Below are positions 36,056-44,754 of a stretch of 64,000 bases of DNA, one piece after another. Position 1 is the stretch's first letter. Every line of letters begins with the position of its first letter. This DNA is from JADJNW01 sp964517145. GTDB taxonomy: Bacteria; Bacteroidota; Bacteroidia; Chitinophagales; Saprospiraceae. Below the pieces are notes generated by a model. That model worked only from the letters and a program-made list of their open reading frames with translations, had not been told where the DNA came from and did not search any database. The DNA lies in the NCBI GenBank assembly GCA_964517145.1, contig CAZFBN010000003.1, positions 1-64,000 on the forward strand. The letters run 5' to 3'. Made by a program: the position numbers and the translations under genes.

Positions 36056-37372
36056 ATGTATTTCGTTTATCAATTTTTAAAAATCATTGTCAAATTTGGC
36101 TTGTGGATTTACTACTCGAAACGTACTGTGGTAAATCGGAATGTGCTGCGCTTCAAAGGTCCGGCAATCGTTGTGTCCAATCATCCCAGTACGCTCATGG
36201 ATCCACTCAATGTTGGCGCTTTGGCACGCGAGCCCTTTTATTTCCTTGCAAATGCGGGGCTTTTCAAATCGAAATTTGGCAATTGGTTTTTCAATACTTT
36301 TTACTGCATACCTATCGAGCGCTTGCAGGATACCGGCGGCAAACCGGTGAATAACGCGGCGAATTTCGCGCGCTGCGATGCGCATATGGTGAGAGGTAGC
36401 ACCCTCTACATCGCGCCAGAGGGCGACAGTTGGATGCGGCGGCATTTGCAAAAGCTCAAAACGGGCACCGTACGCATTGCTTTTCACTCTGAACAACAGC
36501 ATGATTATCAGCTAGATCTGAAAATTATTCCCGTCGGATTGACCTACAGCGCACCAACCGCTTTTCGCAGCAAGGTTTTTATAAATGCAGGAGAACCTTT
36601 ATATGTTCGGAATTTTCGAGCTGCCTACGAAGCCGATCCTTTGAATACGGTAAAAATGGTAACGTCGGCGTTGGAAGCGCAAATGCGCACACTGATGATC
36701 GATACCAGCGGAGACGAAGAGGATTTGTTGGTGAAGCAAGTAGAAGAAATATTACAAAATGAACATCCGTTACCTGCTGAAGCTGAATTCAATAGAACAA
36801 AGAAATTGATTGTCGCTTTGCGCGAATGGCAGGCAGCCGATCAAATGAAATCGATACAATTTCAAAATCAAGTGGGACTATATTTTCGATTATTGCAACA
36901 ATATCAACTCTCAGATGCCGCAGTCGCCAAATCTCCTGACAAAACGCTTTTTTTTAAAATATTATGTGTAATACTTGGATTTCCAGTGTTTTTGTACGGT
37001 TTTATTCAACATTTTTTTCCAGCGTTTATCCCGTTTTTAGCCGCACAATTGTTAGTCAAAAGAATGGGTTTGTACATCGGCTACACCACAACGGTAAAAT
37101 TTGCGCTAGGCGTTTTCACGGTGCCGCTGTTTTACTGGCTACAAAGTGAGCTCGTAGCGTATTGGTTTTCAACAACCGTATCGTGGTGGTATTTATTGAG
37201 CTTACCGATTGCCGGATTTTTTGCGTGGGAATATTGGATTTTTGCAAGAAAAACAATGCGTCTTTTTAGATTTAATTCATTGAAAAATAAACAGTTATTT
37301 AAAGAAAGCCGATCTCAACTGTTGCAGCAGTCTGCGCACCTAAGCTCCCAATTATTTTCAACCGTGGATTGA
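36056..37372 (+). CDS. PlsC-like acyltransferase
   Basis: 438-residue membrane-bound glycerolipid acyltransferase. Motif I is NHPSTLMDP (NHxxxxD, about residue 42), motif III is IAPEGDSW in place of the usual FPEGT/S, and FNTFYCIPIER supplies motif II. C-terminal hydrophobic helices (about 300-400) anchor it. A GTG at 36044 is four codons upstream; I prefer ATG 36056. Starts 44 bp after the FAD oxidoreductase on the same strand, so cotranscription is possible although the functions differ. It ends 2 bp from the convergent aroQ. Substrate (lysophosphatidate or a lipid A/aminolipid precursor) unknown. Confidence 0.85.
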   Translation: MYFVYQFLKIIVKFGLWIYYSKRTVVNRNVLRFKGPAIVVSNHPSTLMDPLNVGALAREPFYFLANAGLFKSKFGNWFFNTFYCIPIERLQDTGGKPVNNAANFARCDAHMVRGSTLYIAPEGDSWMRRHLQKLKTGTVRIAFHSEQQHDYQLDLKIIPVGLTYSAPTAFRSKVFINAGEPLYVRNFRAAYEADPLNTVKMVTSALEAQMRTLMIDTSGDEEDLLVKQVEEILQNEHPLPAEAEFNRTKKLIVALREWQAADQMKSIQFQNQVGLYFRLLQQYQLSDAAVAKSPDKTLFFKILCVILGFPVFLYGFIQHFFPAFIPFLAAQLLVKRMGLYIGYTTTVKFALGVFTVPLFYWLQSELVAYWFSTTVSWWYLLSLPIAGFFAWEYWIFARKTMRLFRFNSLKNKQLFKESRSQLLQQSAHLSSQLFSTVD

Positions 37373-37374
37373 CA

Positions 37375-37788
37375 TTACAAAAAATATTCAATCGCCAACT
37401 CGTACCCGCGCAAGCCAAAACCAATGATGCAGCCCACGCAATTCGCGGAAAGGTAAGAGTGATGTCTGAATTCCTCGCGCTCAAACACATTGGAAATGTG
37501 CACTTCTACCACCGGTGTACGAATGGCGGCAATCGCATCCGCAATCGCAATGCTGGTATGCGACAGTCCGCCCGCATTTAAAATAATACCATCGTAGGAA
37601 AATCCTACCTCATGTAATTTATCAATAATATATCCTTCGTGATTGCTCTGAAAATAATGCAACGTAACTGTCGGAAAATCAATCTGTAAGCGCTCGAAAA
37701 ACGATTCAAATGTTTCGCGCCCGTAGATGTCTGGCTCGCGTGTGCCGACGAGGTTTAGATTGGGACCGTTGATAATAATGATTTTCAC
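37375..37788 (-). CDS. aroQ: 3-dehydroquinate dehydratase, type II
   Basis: Shikimate pathway enzyme that dehydrates 3-dehydroquinate. The 137-residue length matches the dodecameric type II class. Signature N-terminus IIIINGPNLNLVGTREPDIYG contains the catalytic tyrosine; NAGGLSHTSIAIADAI and EVHISNVFEREEFRHHSYLS carry the histidine and substrate-binding residues. Convergent with the acyltransferase with only 2 bp between stops. No other aro gene is near. Confidence 0.97.
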   Translation of the reverse strand: MKIIIINGPNLNLVGTREPDIYGRETFESFFERLQIDFPTVTLHYFQSNHEGYIIDKLHEVGFSYDGIILNAGGLSHTSIAIADAIAAIRTPVVEVHISNVFEREEFRHHSYLSANCVGCIIGFGLRGYELAIEYFL

Positions 37789-37910
37789 GTTTTTGTTAGT
37801 ATTTAATATTTACCATTCGACGTTTGTAACGCAGGCTGTCTTAATTGCATCAACATCAATAAAAATTGTCACTTCAAGTGCGCAATGTCAAATGAGCAAT
37901 AAAAAGTAAA

Positions 37911-38867
37911 TTAACGGTTCTTTCTCACCCAGCTCAATATTTCCTGAGTAGGCTTCGCTGCCACATCTGCAGGCAAATCAACACGTTTATGTGCTTGTAA
38001 ATCAACGGCAATCGCCTTATTGCTGGCATCCCGGAGCACCAGGTAACGGTTATTCGTTGCGCTTTTGGTGACTTGCGTATTGATGTCCATCGGTTGCTCC
38101 AGTAGCGGATTGATTTTAAATTCGCCTGTTTCCCGGTCGTAGCTAGGCATGATGCCCTGCTCGCTTCCACTTTGATTGGCTGGCAGCAAAAATAAAGCCC
38201 CGTACTCGCCATCTTGCACTTTGTATTCGCCAAAAGGCAGAACAGCCGTGGGATTTTGCGCGTTGCTCATGTTGTAAACAAAAGCGCCGTAGTCTTGCGC
38301 GTACCCGACCAGATAATTCTCCCATACTTCGAGGCGCTGCACCATACCCGACTGGGCATCAATGCCAGGGCGCTTGGTCGCAAACTGCGGTTTTAAGGGC
38401 GGTAGTAATTTTCGATTAGCAACATCATATAAATAAATAGTGGTCGTGCCGCGAATGCCAACGAGATGCGTCACATTATTATAGGTAATATCAGAAATGT
38501 AATAAGGAAAATCAGGGCTTTCATCGACCGGCAAAACCTGGCGATCCACGCGGTTGCAACTTTTTGTATCATAAACTTCTAAAATACGATGCCCCGGCGC
38601 ATCCAGATCGGCGCTATAAGTCGTTGAATCAGCGGTGATTACCACCAGTATTTCCTGGTCGCGTGCCCAGAACAAATTACCGTCCAGCACCTCACTTGCT
38701 ATTTTACAATCATGCGTATCTCGCACATTTGCAGCACGGCTCATGCCACTGGTGTCCGAATATTCCTGAGGGGTGTCGGTGGAGCTACCTTCATTGGAAG
38801 GATTCTGACGACAAGCTACCAAACTCAAAATAAGGAGCAAAAAAGATACTTGCAATAAATATTTCAT
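37911..38867 (-). CDS. Lipoprotein of unknown function
   Basis: 318 residues. The N-terminus is a lipoprotein signal (MKYLLQVSFLLLILSLVAC, lipobox LVAC) followed by a Ser/Thr-rich linker. The rest has repeated beta-rich stretches with aspartates (for example DSTTYSADLDAPGHRILEVYDTKS, TTTIYLYDVANRKLLPPL), which suggests a beta-propeller-like fold, but no named family is recognised. It should sit on the inner face of the outer membrane or at the surface. It is divergent from the BlaI-type regulator; 425 bp of regulatory DNA lie between. Confidence 0.7.
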   Translation of the reverse strand: MKYLLQVSFLLLILSLVACRQNPSNEGSSTDTPQEYSDTSGMSRAANVRDTHDCKIASEVLDGNLFWARDQEILVVITADSTTYSADLDAPGHRILEVYDTKSCNRVDRQVLPVDESPDFPYYISDITYNNVTHLVGIRGTTTIYLYDVANRKLLPPLKPQFATKRPGIDAQSGMVQRLEVWENYLVGYAQDYGAFVYNMSNAQNPTAVLPFGEYKVQDGEYGALFLLPANQSGSEQGIMPSYDRETGEFKINPLLEQPMDINTQVTKSATNNRYLVLRDASNKAIAVDLQAHKRVDLPADVAAKPTQEILSWVRKNR

Positions 38868-39028
38868 GTCATTGGTCTTTTAAAGTAGAACAAAGAAAGG
38901 CACATTTTTCTGTGAAACCCTTTATCAAACAAGGTAAAGTTAAATATTTTATACCGAAACGGGAAAAAATTCTCTATTCCTGCCGAAAGACACCTTTTGG
39001 TAGCACGAAAATAACATTTCGTCGAAAC

Positions 39029-39102
39029 TACGAAAAAAATCGTACTAAAAACTTGACATTACGAAAGCATTCGTATATTTTTGTTCTACGAAAATATTCG
39101 TA
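39029..39102 (+). promoter_or_regulatory. BlaI-type promoter with three operator palindromes
   Basis: Three 16-bp palindromes fit TACGAANNNNTTCGTA: 39029-39044 (one mismatch), 39060-39075 (perfect) and 39087-39102 (perfect). A promoter lies among them: TTGACA at 39053-39058, 17 bp, then TATTTTTG at 39076-39083. The second palindrome fills the spacer and the third covers the expected start site, so a bound repressor would block RNA polymerase. The next gene encodes a BlaI/MecI-family repressor. Confidence 0.88.
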
Positions 39103-39292
39103 CAAATAAAGATACTAAGTTTTATTCATTACTCTTGATTTTGCCGCCCTCCGTCTCAATATTTTTAGCACCCGATTTCACCCGACTGACACTATTGGGA
39201 TCGGAGGGATGCGGCAGTTTTTTCTGGTTTGGACGATGAATTTCAAGGAAACGCTTATAAAATCTGACGTCTTAGGTCTTAAAACAAATAAC

Positions 39293-39688
39293 ATGAGTGC
39301 ATTACCGAAACCGACAGAATCCGAGTTGGAAATTTTGCAAATTCTTTGGGAACATGGTCCTTCTCCGGTGCGCTTTGTGCACGACAAACTCAACGAAGCC
39401 CGCCAGGTAAACCAACGCGAGGAAGTCGGCTACACCACTGCCCTGAAGCTGATGCAAATCATGGCGGACAAAGGTCTGCTCACCCGCAACACCGAAACGC
39501 GCACGCACGTGTACGAAGCCGCTGTGCCTGAGGAAGATACGCAGCAGCAATTGTTGAAAAAATTTGTGGATGCTACTTTTCGAGGTTCTGCTATGAAACT
39601 GGTCATGCAAGCCCTGGGCAACCACAGTGCCTCCGCAGAAGAGCTGGAAGAAATCAAAGCTTTGATTGAAAAAATGGAAAAGAAATAA
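39293..39688 (+). CDS. BlaI/MecI/CopY-family transcriptional repressor
   Basis: 131-residue winged-helix repressor from the ATG at 39293 (SALPKPTESELEILQILWEHGPSPVRFVHDKL); longer readings of the frame start in the leader and were rejected. The recognition helix follows VGYTTALKLMQIMADKGLL, and the C-terminus is a dimerisation segment (AEELEEIKALIEKMEK). Such repressors are cleaved or released when the M56 membrane peptidase encoded next senses a signal. Three operators sit in its own promoter, indicating autoregulation. No beta-lactamase gene is in the window, so the trigger may not be a beta-lactam. Confidence 0.95.
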   Translation: MSALPKPTESELEILQILWEHGPSPVRFVHDKLNEARQVNQREEVGYTTALKLMQIMADKGLLTRNTETRTHVYEAAVPEEDTQQQLLKKFVDATFRGSAMKLVMQALGNHSASAEELEEIKALIEKMEKK

Positions 39689-39776
39689 CTCAAGTGTTTT
39701 AGTGCGATTGTGTGATGGGGTGTTTGTTCGCCTACTATAACACAAAAACACTACAACACCCTAACACTACATCATC
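39689..39776. repeat. Word-iterated inverted repeat
   Basis: The blaI-type/M56 spacer reads AGTGTTTTAGTG, GTGTGATGGGGTGTTT and then the complementary AACAC, AAACACTAC, AACACCCTAACACTAC. It can form an imperfect hairpin in the operon transcript. Confidence 0.55.
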
Positions 39777-41840
39777 ATGGAAATCATTACCCGATTCATC
39801 TCCGAAGAAATCATCCACGCCCTTGGATGGACGGTGATTCACTCGCTCTGGCAGGCGGTGGGTGTGGCGCTTTTGCTCGCGGGCGCGATGCTGGCACTGC
39901 AAAAACACACGGCGCAGGTGCGTTACACGGCGGCTTATGTGGCGCTGGTGATTACGTTTGGCATGGCGCTGTTTACATTTTTTGACCAATTGCAATTGGC
40001 ACAGCAACACCTTCCCGATGAGTTTACTTACATTGCCATTCATGCCGATGATTATACGTTTGAATACAAACCTTCGCTGGCAAGTTCTTTCTTCCAACGT
40101 TTTGCCAATTATTTCAACGAACATATGCCCTTGGTCGTGACCGTCTGGTTCATGGGTGTGGCATTTTTCATCCTAAGATTGCTGGGCGGCTTGGCGTATG
40201 TGCAGCAGTTGAAAACCACTTACACCAGTCCTATTCCTGAAAAATGGCAGTATTTGCTGGAAGATTTGGCAACGCAAATCCCGGTGAAACGTTCAGTGCA
40301 ATTAGTAGAATCGGCGATTGTCAAAGTGCCAATGGTCATCGGGCATTTCAAACCCGTCATTTTACTGCCGATAGGCGCGGTGAATGGACTCACACCTGCG
40401 CAAGTGGAAGCGATTTTGGCGCACGAATTGGCACATATTGCAAGATATGATTATCTATTACACATTCTACAATCGGTGATTGAAGTGTTTTTCTACTTTA
40501 ATCCGGCGGTGTGGTGGATTTCGGCGATCATTCGCACCGAGCGGGAGAATTGTTGCGACGATGTTGCCGTTGCCCTCTGCGGGAATCAGCTGACCTACGC
40601 CAAAGCCCTCGTTGCCTTGCAGGAAATGAGCACCGCGACGCCCCATCTTGCCATGACTTTTGCCAATAATAAAAACCAATTACTCAAACGCGTCCAACGC
40701 ATTTTAAATCAACCGCAAAATAAATCCGACATTATGGAGAAATTAACTGCAACCTGCTTACTGCTGGCTGTCCTTGTGGGCTTGTCGGTAAGCGCCGCCC
40801 GACCGTATCAAAATTTGACGACATCATCCGAAGCTGTTTTGGAAAGCCTTTTTGCAGATGAAGACTTGAGCGACATTGCTCACACCGGCTATTTTGATGA
40901 ATCAACCGGCGATTATTATAACAATACAGATACCATTCCTGGCAAACGCAATGGTACATTTAGCTACGATGATGGTGAAAAACACATTGAAGCTAAAATT
41001 GAAAACAATACCATAACGCGACTGCGAATTGACGGTAAAGAAATTCCAGCAGCTGAAATTGGCAATTATGAAGAGATGATCGAAACACTGATGACAAATA
41101 TTCCTGCACCACCTCAGCCGCCAATGCCCTCGAATGCGCCACCAGCACCACACGCAGTGCCTGCACCTCCTGCACCGCCCGCCCCACCTGCGCCAGAAGT
41201 TTTCAACTATCGTGGTCCTGGCAAAGTGACAAAAGAAAAGGATAAAAATGGGAATACCTTTATTACCATCGAAACCGGCGAAGGAGACCATGCCGTTCTG
41301 GAAATTAGAAAAGACGGTACGGTTATTATGGATGGAAAGGAATTGAAAGAAGGCGAGGCAGCCGACGTTTTTGGCAATATGGCAATGTGGGACGAAGCAG
41401 CATCGCGCGAGCACCAAGCGCAAATAGCAAAAGCCGAGGCTGACTGGGCAAAACAAGAAGCGGCTTTCCGAAAGCAAGAGGAAAAATGGAAGGAGCAGGA
41501 ACGTGCTTTTGAAAAACAAGCACACGAACAGGAGAAGCTTGCCCGTGCCTATGCGTTCTCTGGCGCTCACCCCGATTGGGATGGCGTGGGCACCTATGTG
41601 GTAGAGGCAGTGGGCAATGACAATATCCGCAAAGCCGTAGAAAAAGAGTTGCTAAAAGACGGTTTGATTAAAAATGCGAACCATTACAAATTTGAACTGT
41701 CTGCCAAATCGGTGAAAGTAAACGGCAAAGAGTTGCCAGAAGCCGCTGCTAAAAAGTACATTGAATTGTACGAAAAGGAAGCCAATTTCCAACTTCGGAC
41801 TAACAGTCGCTACACCATTAGCCGCCAAATGGAAGAATAA
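39777..41840 (+). CDS. M56-family (BlaR1-like) membrane metallopeptidase with atypical C-terminus
   Basis: 687 residues. Residues 1-300 contain about four transmembrane helices and the zinc motif HELAHIARYDYLLHILQSVIEVFFYFNPAVWW (HExxH near residue 215). After a fifth hydrophobic segment (about 325-345) the periplasmic part has no penicillin-binding sensor domain. Instead there is a DUF-like strand region, a proline-rich stretch (PPQPPMPSNAPPAPHAVPAPP), a second strand region, and a charged coiled coil (AEADWAKQEAAFRKQEEKWKEQERAF). It probably relays an envelope signal and inactivates the BlaI-type repressor encoded 88 bp upstream. The signal is unknown. Confidence 0.9.
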   Translation: MEIITRFISEEIIHALGWTVIHSLWQAVGVALLLAGAMLALQKHTAQVRYTAAYVALVITFGMALFTFFDQLQLAQQHLPDEFTYIAIHADDYTFEYKPSLASSFFQRFANYFNEHMPLVVTVWFMGVAFFILRLLGGLAYVQQLKTTYTSPIPEKWQYLLEDLATQIPVKRSVQLVESAIVKVPMVIGHFKPVILLPIGAVNGLTPAQVEAILAHELAHIARYDYLLHILQSVIEVFFYFNPAVWWISAIIRTERENCCDDVAVALCGNQLTYAKALVALQEMSTATPHLAMTFANNKNQLLKRVQRILNQPQNKSDIMEKLTATCLLLAVLVGLSVSAARPYQNLTTSSEAVLESLFADEDLSDIAHTGYFDESTGDYYNNTDTIPGKRNGTFSYDDGEKHIEAKIENNTITRLRIDGKEIPAAEIGNYEEMIETLMTNIPAPPQPPMPSNAPPAPHAVPAPPAPPAPPAPEVFNYRGPGKVTKEKDKNGNTFITIETGEGDHAVLEIRKDGTVIMDGKELKEGEAADVFGNMAMWDEAASREHQAQIAKAEADWAKQEAAFRKQEEKWKEQERAFEKQAHEQEKLARAYAFSGAHPDWDGVGTYVVEAVGNDNIRKAVEKELLKDGLIKNANHYKFELSAKSVKVNGKELPEAAAKKYIELYEKEANFQLRTNSRYTISRQMEE

Positions 41841-41848
41841 TTTTTGAC

Positions 41849-41885
41849 AACAGTTGGCAATAAAAATGATATTGCCAACTGTTTT
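41849..41885 (+). terminator. Intrinsic terminator of the BlaI/M56 operon
   Basis: A perfect 14-bp stem (41849-41862 with 41870-41883) ends in TTTT, nine bases after the M56 stop codon. It also overlaps the stop of the small convergent ORF, for which it may serve too. Confidence 0.88.
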
Positions 41886-42006
41886 AATGCACTCCTGCTG
41901 CTACAATGATTTCCTCACTCATATTAAAAAATAATGCAAACAATATACAGCCTAAAAAAATGACAAACGCGATGATAACATCGTAGTTTTTGGGCGTAGA
42001 TTTCAT
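41884..42006 (-). CDS. Small single-pass membrane protein (40 residues)
   Basis: A complete reading frame of 40 codons with a good ATG and TAA. A polar start (MKSTPKNYD) is followed by a strong 20-residue hydrophobic helix (VIIAFVIFLGCILFALFFN) and a short acidic tail (MSEEIIVAAGVH). Charge distribution (basic residues before the helix, acidic after) fits an inserted membrane peptide. It lies 110 bp downstream of the LytTR regulator on the same strand and its stop overlaps the terminator stem. No family is recognised; small membrane peptides of this shape are often missed by gene callers. Translation is not proven. Confidence 0.6.
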   Translation of the reverse strand: MKSTPKNYDVIIAFVIFLGCILFALFFNMSEEIIVAAGVH

Positions 42007-42116
42007 AGGCGTCAAGTTTTTGGAGATTTGTGTGTTGCTATTTTAAGTTAAATTCTATCCTTGTAGGAAATCGCGTCTTCCTCATTTCGCTCGCTGCCTC
42101 GTGCCTGCTTCCGGTT

Positions 42117-42875
42117 TTATCGGTCGAGCCATTTTTTAAAATCATTGACTCGCTCTCGGCTTACTACGACTTCGAAATCTGCTTTGGGTTTAATTTCTAA
42201 TTTCAAACGACTGTTAAAATAGGGGGCTATTTTCAAAATCGAATTTACGTGAATAATTATTTTACGATTGATGCGAAAAAAATCAGCGGGATTCAAATTT
42301 TCTTCCAATTGTTCGAGCGTATAATCCACCAAATGCTTCTTGCCATCGCTTGTTTTGGCATACGCCAAGCCATCTTCTGAATAAAAAAAATGAATGTCCA
42401 CCACCAAAATATACATCATTTGCTGCCCGACGCGCACCAAAAAACGCTCTTTGTATTGCGGTTGCGACATGGATTTAATGAGTTGCTGAATAGCGCCGAG
42501 ATCGTAATTCATTTTTTTGCCAAAAACCTGGTCAAACTTTCCAAATGCTGCCTGCAACTCTGCCGGGTCAATTGGCTTCAGCAAATAATCTACACTATTG
42601 ACTTTAAATGCTTTAAGCGTATATTGATCGTATGCAGTTGTAAAAATAATGGGCGATTGAATCGGAATTTGATTAAAAATGTCGAAGCTCAGCCCATCCG
42701 CCAGCTGAATATCCATAAAAATCAAATCCGGCGCGGCATTGCTGCCCAGCCATTGCACGGTGCGTTCCACACTGTCTATTGCGGCAAGAATGTTTGCCTG
42801 CGGACGACATTCGAGAATTAAATTCCTCAGGCGTTTGGCTGCTGGCTGCTCATCTTCAACTAGTAGAATATTCAT
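42117..42875 (-). CDS. LytTR-family response regulator
   Basis: 252-residue two-component regulator. Residues 1-120 are a receiver domain (MNILLVEDEQ; phospho-acceptor Asp in DLIFMDIQLADG at about 55; conserved Lys in DYLLKPID at about 103). Residues 150-250 are a LytTR DNA-binding domain (RFLVRVGQQMMYILVVDIHFFYSEDG ... FFRINRKIIIHVNSI). The usual partner, a LytS/YehU-type (His_kinase) sensor, is not adjacent in this window, so it is an orphan here. The small membrane peptide follows on the same strand. Confidence 0.94.
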   Translation of the reverse strand: MNILLVEDEQPAAKRLRNLILECRPQANILAAIDSVERTVQWLGSNAAPDLIFMDIQLADGLSFDIFNQIPIQSPIIFTTAYDQYTLKAFKVNSVDYLLKPIDPAELQAAFGKFDQVFGKKMNYDLGAIQQLIKSMSQPQYKERFLVRVGQQMMYILVVDIHFFYSEDGLAYAKTSDGKKHLVDYTLEQLEENLNPADFFRINRKIIIHVNSILKIAPYFNSRLKLEIKPKADFEVVVSRERVNDFKKWLDR

Positions 42876-42956
42876 TTGGAATGACTCAAAATTCTACGCA
42901 AAGGTACATCAAAAGTCCAAAATTTTGATTTTGAATCAGAAACGAATCATTTTATT

Positions 42957-43406
42957 TTACCAGCGTTGCAGCGGCGTGCGTAGCACTTGCTTATCGCGCC
43001 GAAAATAAAACTTCAATTCTTCAAATTTTGGCAATCGCCACTTGGTTTTCGGCATTTTTGAAAAAGCATAGGGTTCCGTGGGTACGCCCCATGCATTCTG
43101 ATCCAATTTTCCATTGCCATTCACATCGTGAAAAAGCGCCACTGCGTAAGTGCCATAAGGTAACTCATTGATAGACAAATAGGTTTCACCTGTTTTAGAA
43201 ACTTTTTTTGCTTTTACAATAGATTGTTTGGCATCGAATAAGTGCTTGGGATTGTCATAAACACCCGCCCAGATGGTGCCTTTTGCCGTTTTGATATTGC
43301 TGACTTCGATGAGTAGATTGCCTTGATTTTCAATAAAATAAAAATTGGTAAGCGCTAGCCAGCACAGCGCCAATACCACTCCTTGGTAGCTTGTTTTCAT
43401 GTTCAT
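42957..43406 (-). CDS. DUF2141 domain secreted protein
   Basis: 149 residues with an N-terminal hydrophobic export segment (VVLALCWLALTNFYF) and a DUF2141 domain (LLIEVSNIKTAKGTIWAGVYDN, then YGTYAVALFHDVNGNGKLDQNAWGVPTEPYAFSK). The motif AVALFHDVNGNGKLD is a probable calcium-binding-like loop typical of the family. Function of DUF2141 is unknown. A second Met at residue 3 is an alternative start. Located 81 bp upstream of the LytTR gene on the same strand. Confidence 0.85.
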   Translation of the reverse strand: MNMKTSYQGVVLALCWLALTNFYFIENQGNLLIEVSNIKTAKGTIWAGVYDNPKHLFDAKQSIVKAKKVSKTGETYLSINELPYGTYAVALFHDVNGNGKLDQNAWGVPTEPYAFSKMPKTKWRLPKFEELKFYFRRDKQVLRTPLQRW

Positions 43407-43498
43407 GGTCTATTGTTTCAATACAAAATACACGTGAAAACAAGCGAGGGAGTTGTTTAAAAAGGTGCGATTAACGAAATCTTAACCGCCTGTAAATG

Positions 43499-44296
43499 TT
43501 AATCCAATAATTCAGCGGTCCAAATTGTAATGGCGTGTTCGACAGGATTGATGACAACCGGCAAATCAGGCGTAGTAACGGCACGAACCAGGGTAGCGCC
43601 ATTGGGAAATCCTTTAAACAACACAAATTGCTGCTCATAAGCCGCGTTGAAGTGGACGAAATAATTCAAATACGATTCAATTTCCTGGCGAACCCGTTCA
43701 AAAGAAAACCAATTATCTTGGTCAAACTGATAAAACCACAATGCAAACGCATAGCTGCCAACGTGCGCCGAATCGTATCGATCCAGATAGCTCTGCTGTG
43801 CCAATAAATTGGCGAGGTAAGCCGCTTCATCGTTTCCAAATTTTTGCAGGGAAATCTGTTCCACTTGGTAAGCAACATGTTGTATAAAATTGGATTCAAT
43901 CGTTGCGGTCAGCAAAAATTCATCTTCGTTTGGAAAATAGTAAGTGTGGTGCTCCAACCTCCAATTTTCCAGAATAACGCCGTTGTACATACTTTTGCGA
44001 AAAGCATCCGCCGCACGCACGCCGAAAGTGTATATCAAATCGCGGATTTTGTCCTCGCCCAAGCCAGGAATGCCTTCCAATTGATTGATGCTATCGAAGC
44101 GCCCAAACTGTAAGGTATTTCGTTTTTCCAATATGCGTGCCGCTACCGTTTCGCCAATGGAGCCTTTACCGCCAGAATTGGGGTCATCGAGCACTTGGTT
44201 TACAATGTCGTCAACGGTTTGAGCCGCATTTAAAAAATTTAGAATGCGTAATTCTACCCAGCCTTCAATTTTTTGATTTCCGAAAACAGCGTCCAT
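43499..44296 (-). CDS. Helix-hairpin-helix protein of unknown function
   Basis: 265 residues. Residues about 60-95 contain a helix-hairpin-helix (FDSINQLEGIPGLGEDKIRDLIYTFG), a DNA-binding or protein-binding module. The N-terminal 50 residues are helical (NFLNAAQTVDDIVNQVLDDPNSGGKG) and the C-terminal 150 residues have mixed strands and aromatic-rich helices with no recognised family. No signal peptide is visible. It could be a DNA-associated structural protein or part of a capsid-like or cell-envelope assembly; none can be supported. It stands between the DUF2141 gene and the cupin gene on the same strand. Confidence 0.6.
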   Translation of the reverse strand: MDAVFGNQKIEGWVELRILNFLNAAQTVDDIVNQVLDDPNSGGKGSIGETVAARILEKRNTLQFGRFDSINQLEGIPGLGEDKIRDLIYTFGVRAADAFRKSMYNGVILENWRLEHHTYYFPNEDEFLLTATIESNFIQHVAYQVEQISLQKFGNDEAAYLANLLAQQSYLDRYDSAHVGSYAFALWFYQFDQDNWFSFERVRQEIESYLNYFVHFNAAYEQQFVLFKGFPNGATLVRAVTTPDLPVVINPVEHAITIWTAELLD

Positions 44297-44372
44297 AAGG
44301 GTTGTTTTTTATTTTTTAAAAATCCAAAAAAATAAATATTTGGCAGGCTGTTTTTCAAAATTTTACAAAAAA

Positions 44373-44735
44373 TTAAAGTCGCTCCAGCATGTCGCGGGTG
44401 CGTTCGTTGCGTTGGTCGCCCGTATTCAAAGTAGTTGCGGGTTCAAACAATAAAACACTGGCTTCTTGCTCTGCCACCGGGCGATGCTCTACGCCACGCG
44501 GCACAATAAGAAATTCACCGGTTTTCAGCAAAATATTTCTATCGCGCAATTCCATAACAAATTCACCGTCCACCACCAAAAAAAGCTCGTCTTCGTGGTC
44601 GTGCTTGTGCCAGATAAATTCACCTTGCAGCTTTACCAATTTCACCTGTTGCCCGTTCAAATCGCCCGCCACTCTTGGATTCCAATGATCGGCAATCGAA
44701 GCAAATTTTTCGGCTAAGTTTACTTTTTCGATCAT
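44373..44735 (-). CDS. Cupin-domain protein
   Basis: 120-residue single-domain cupin. Motif 1 is WHKHDHEDELFLVVDGEFVMEL (metal-binding histidines and glutamate) and motif 2 is PRGVEHRPVAEQE. The start is set at 44735 because the upstream in-frame ATG at 44768 would overlap the end of the M28 peptidase gene. Only 19 bp separate them, so the two are likely an operon. The likely role is a small-molecule isomerase, dioxygenase or sensor; substrate unknown. Confidence 0.85.
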   Translation of the reverse strand: MIEKVNLAEKFASIADHWNPRVAGDLNGQQVKLVKLQGEFIWHKHDHEDELFLVVDGEFVMELRDRNILLKTGEFLIVPRGVEHRPVAEQEASVLLFEPATTLNTGDQRNERTRDMLERL

Positions 44736-44754
44736 ATGACTCAAATTTTTCAAC

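Noticed and set aside
38912..39109. 65-codon ORF upstream of the BlaI-type gene
   Set aside because: It covers the operators and promoter, so it is not a gene.
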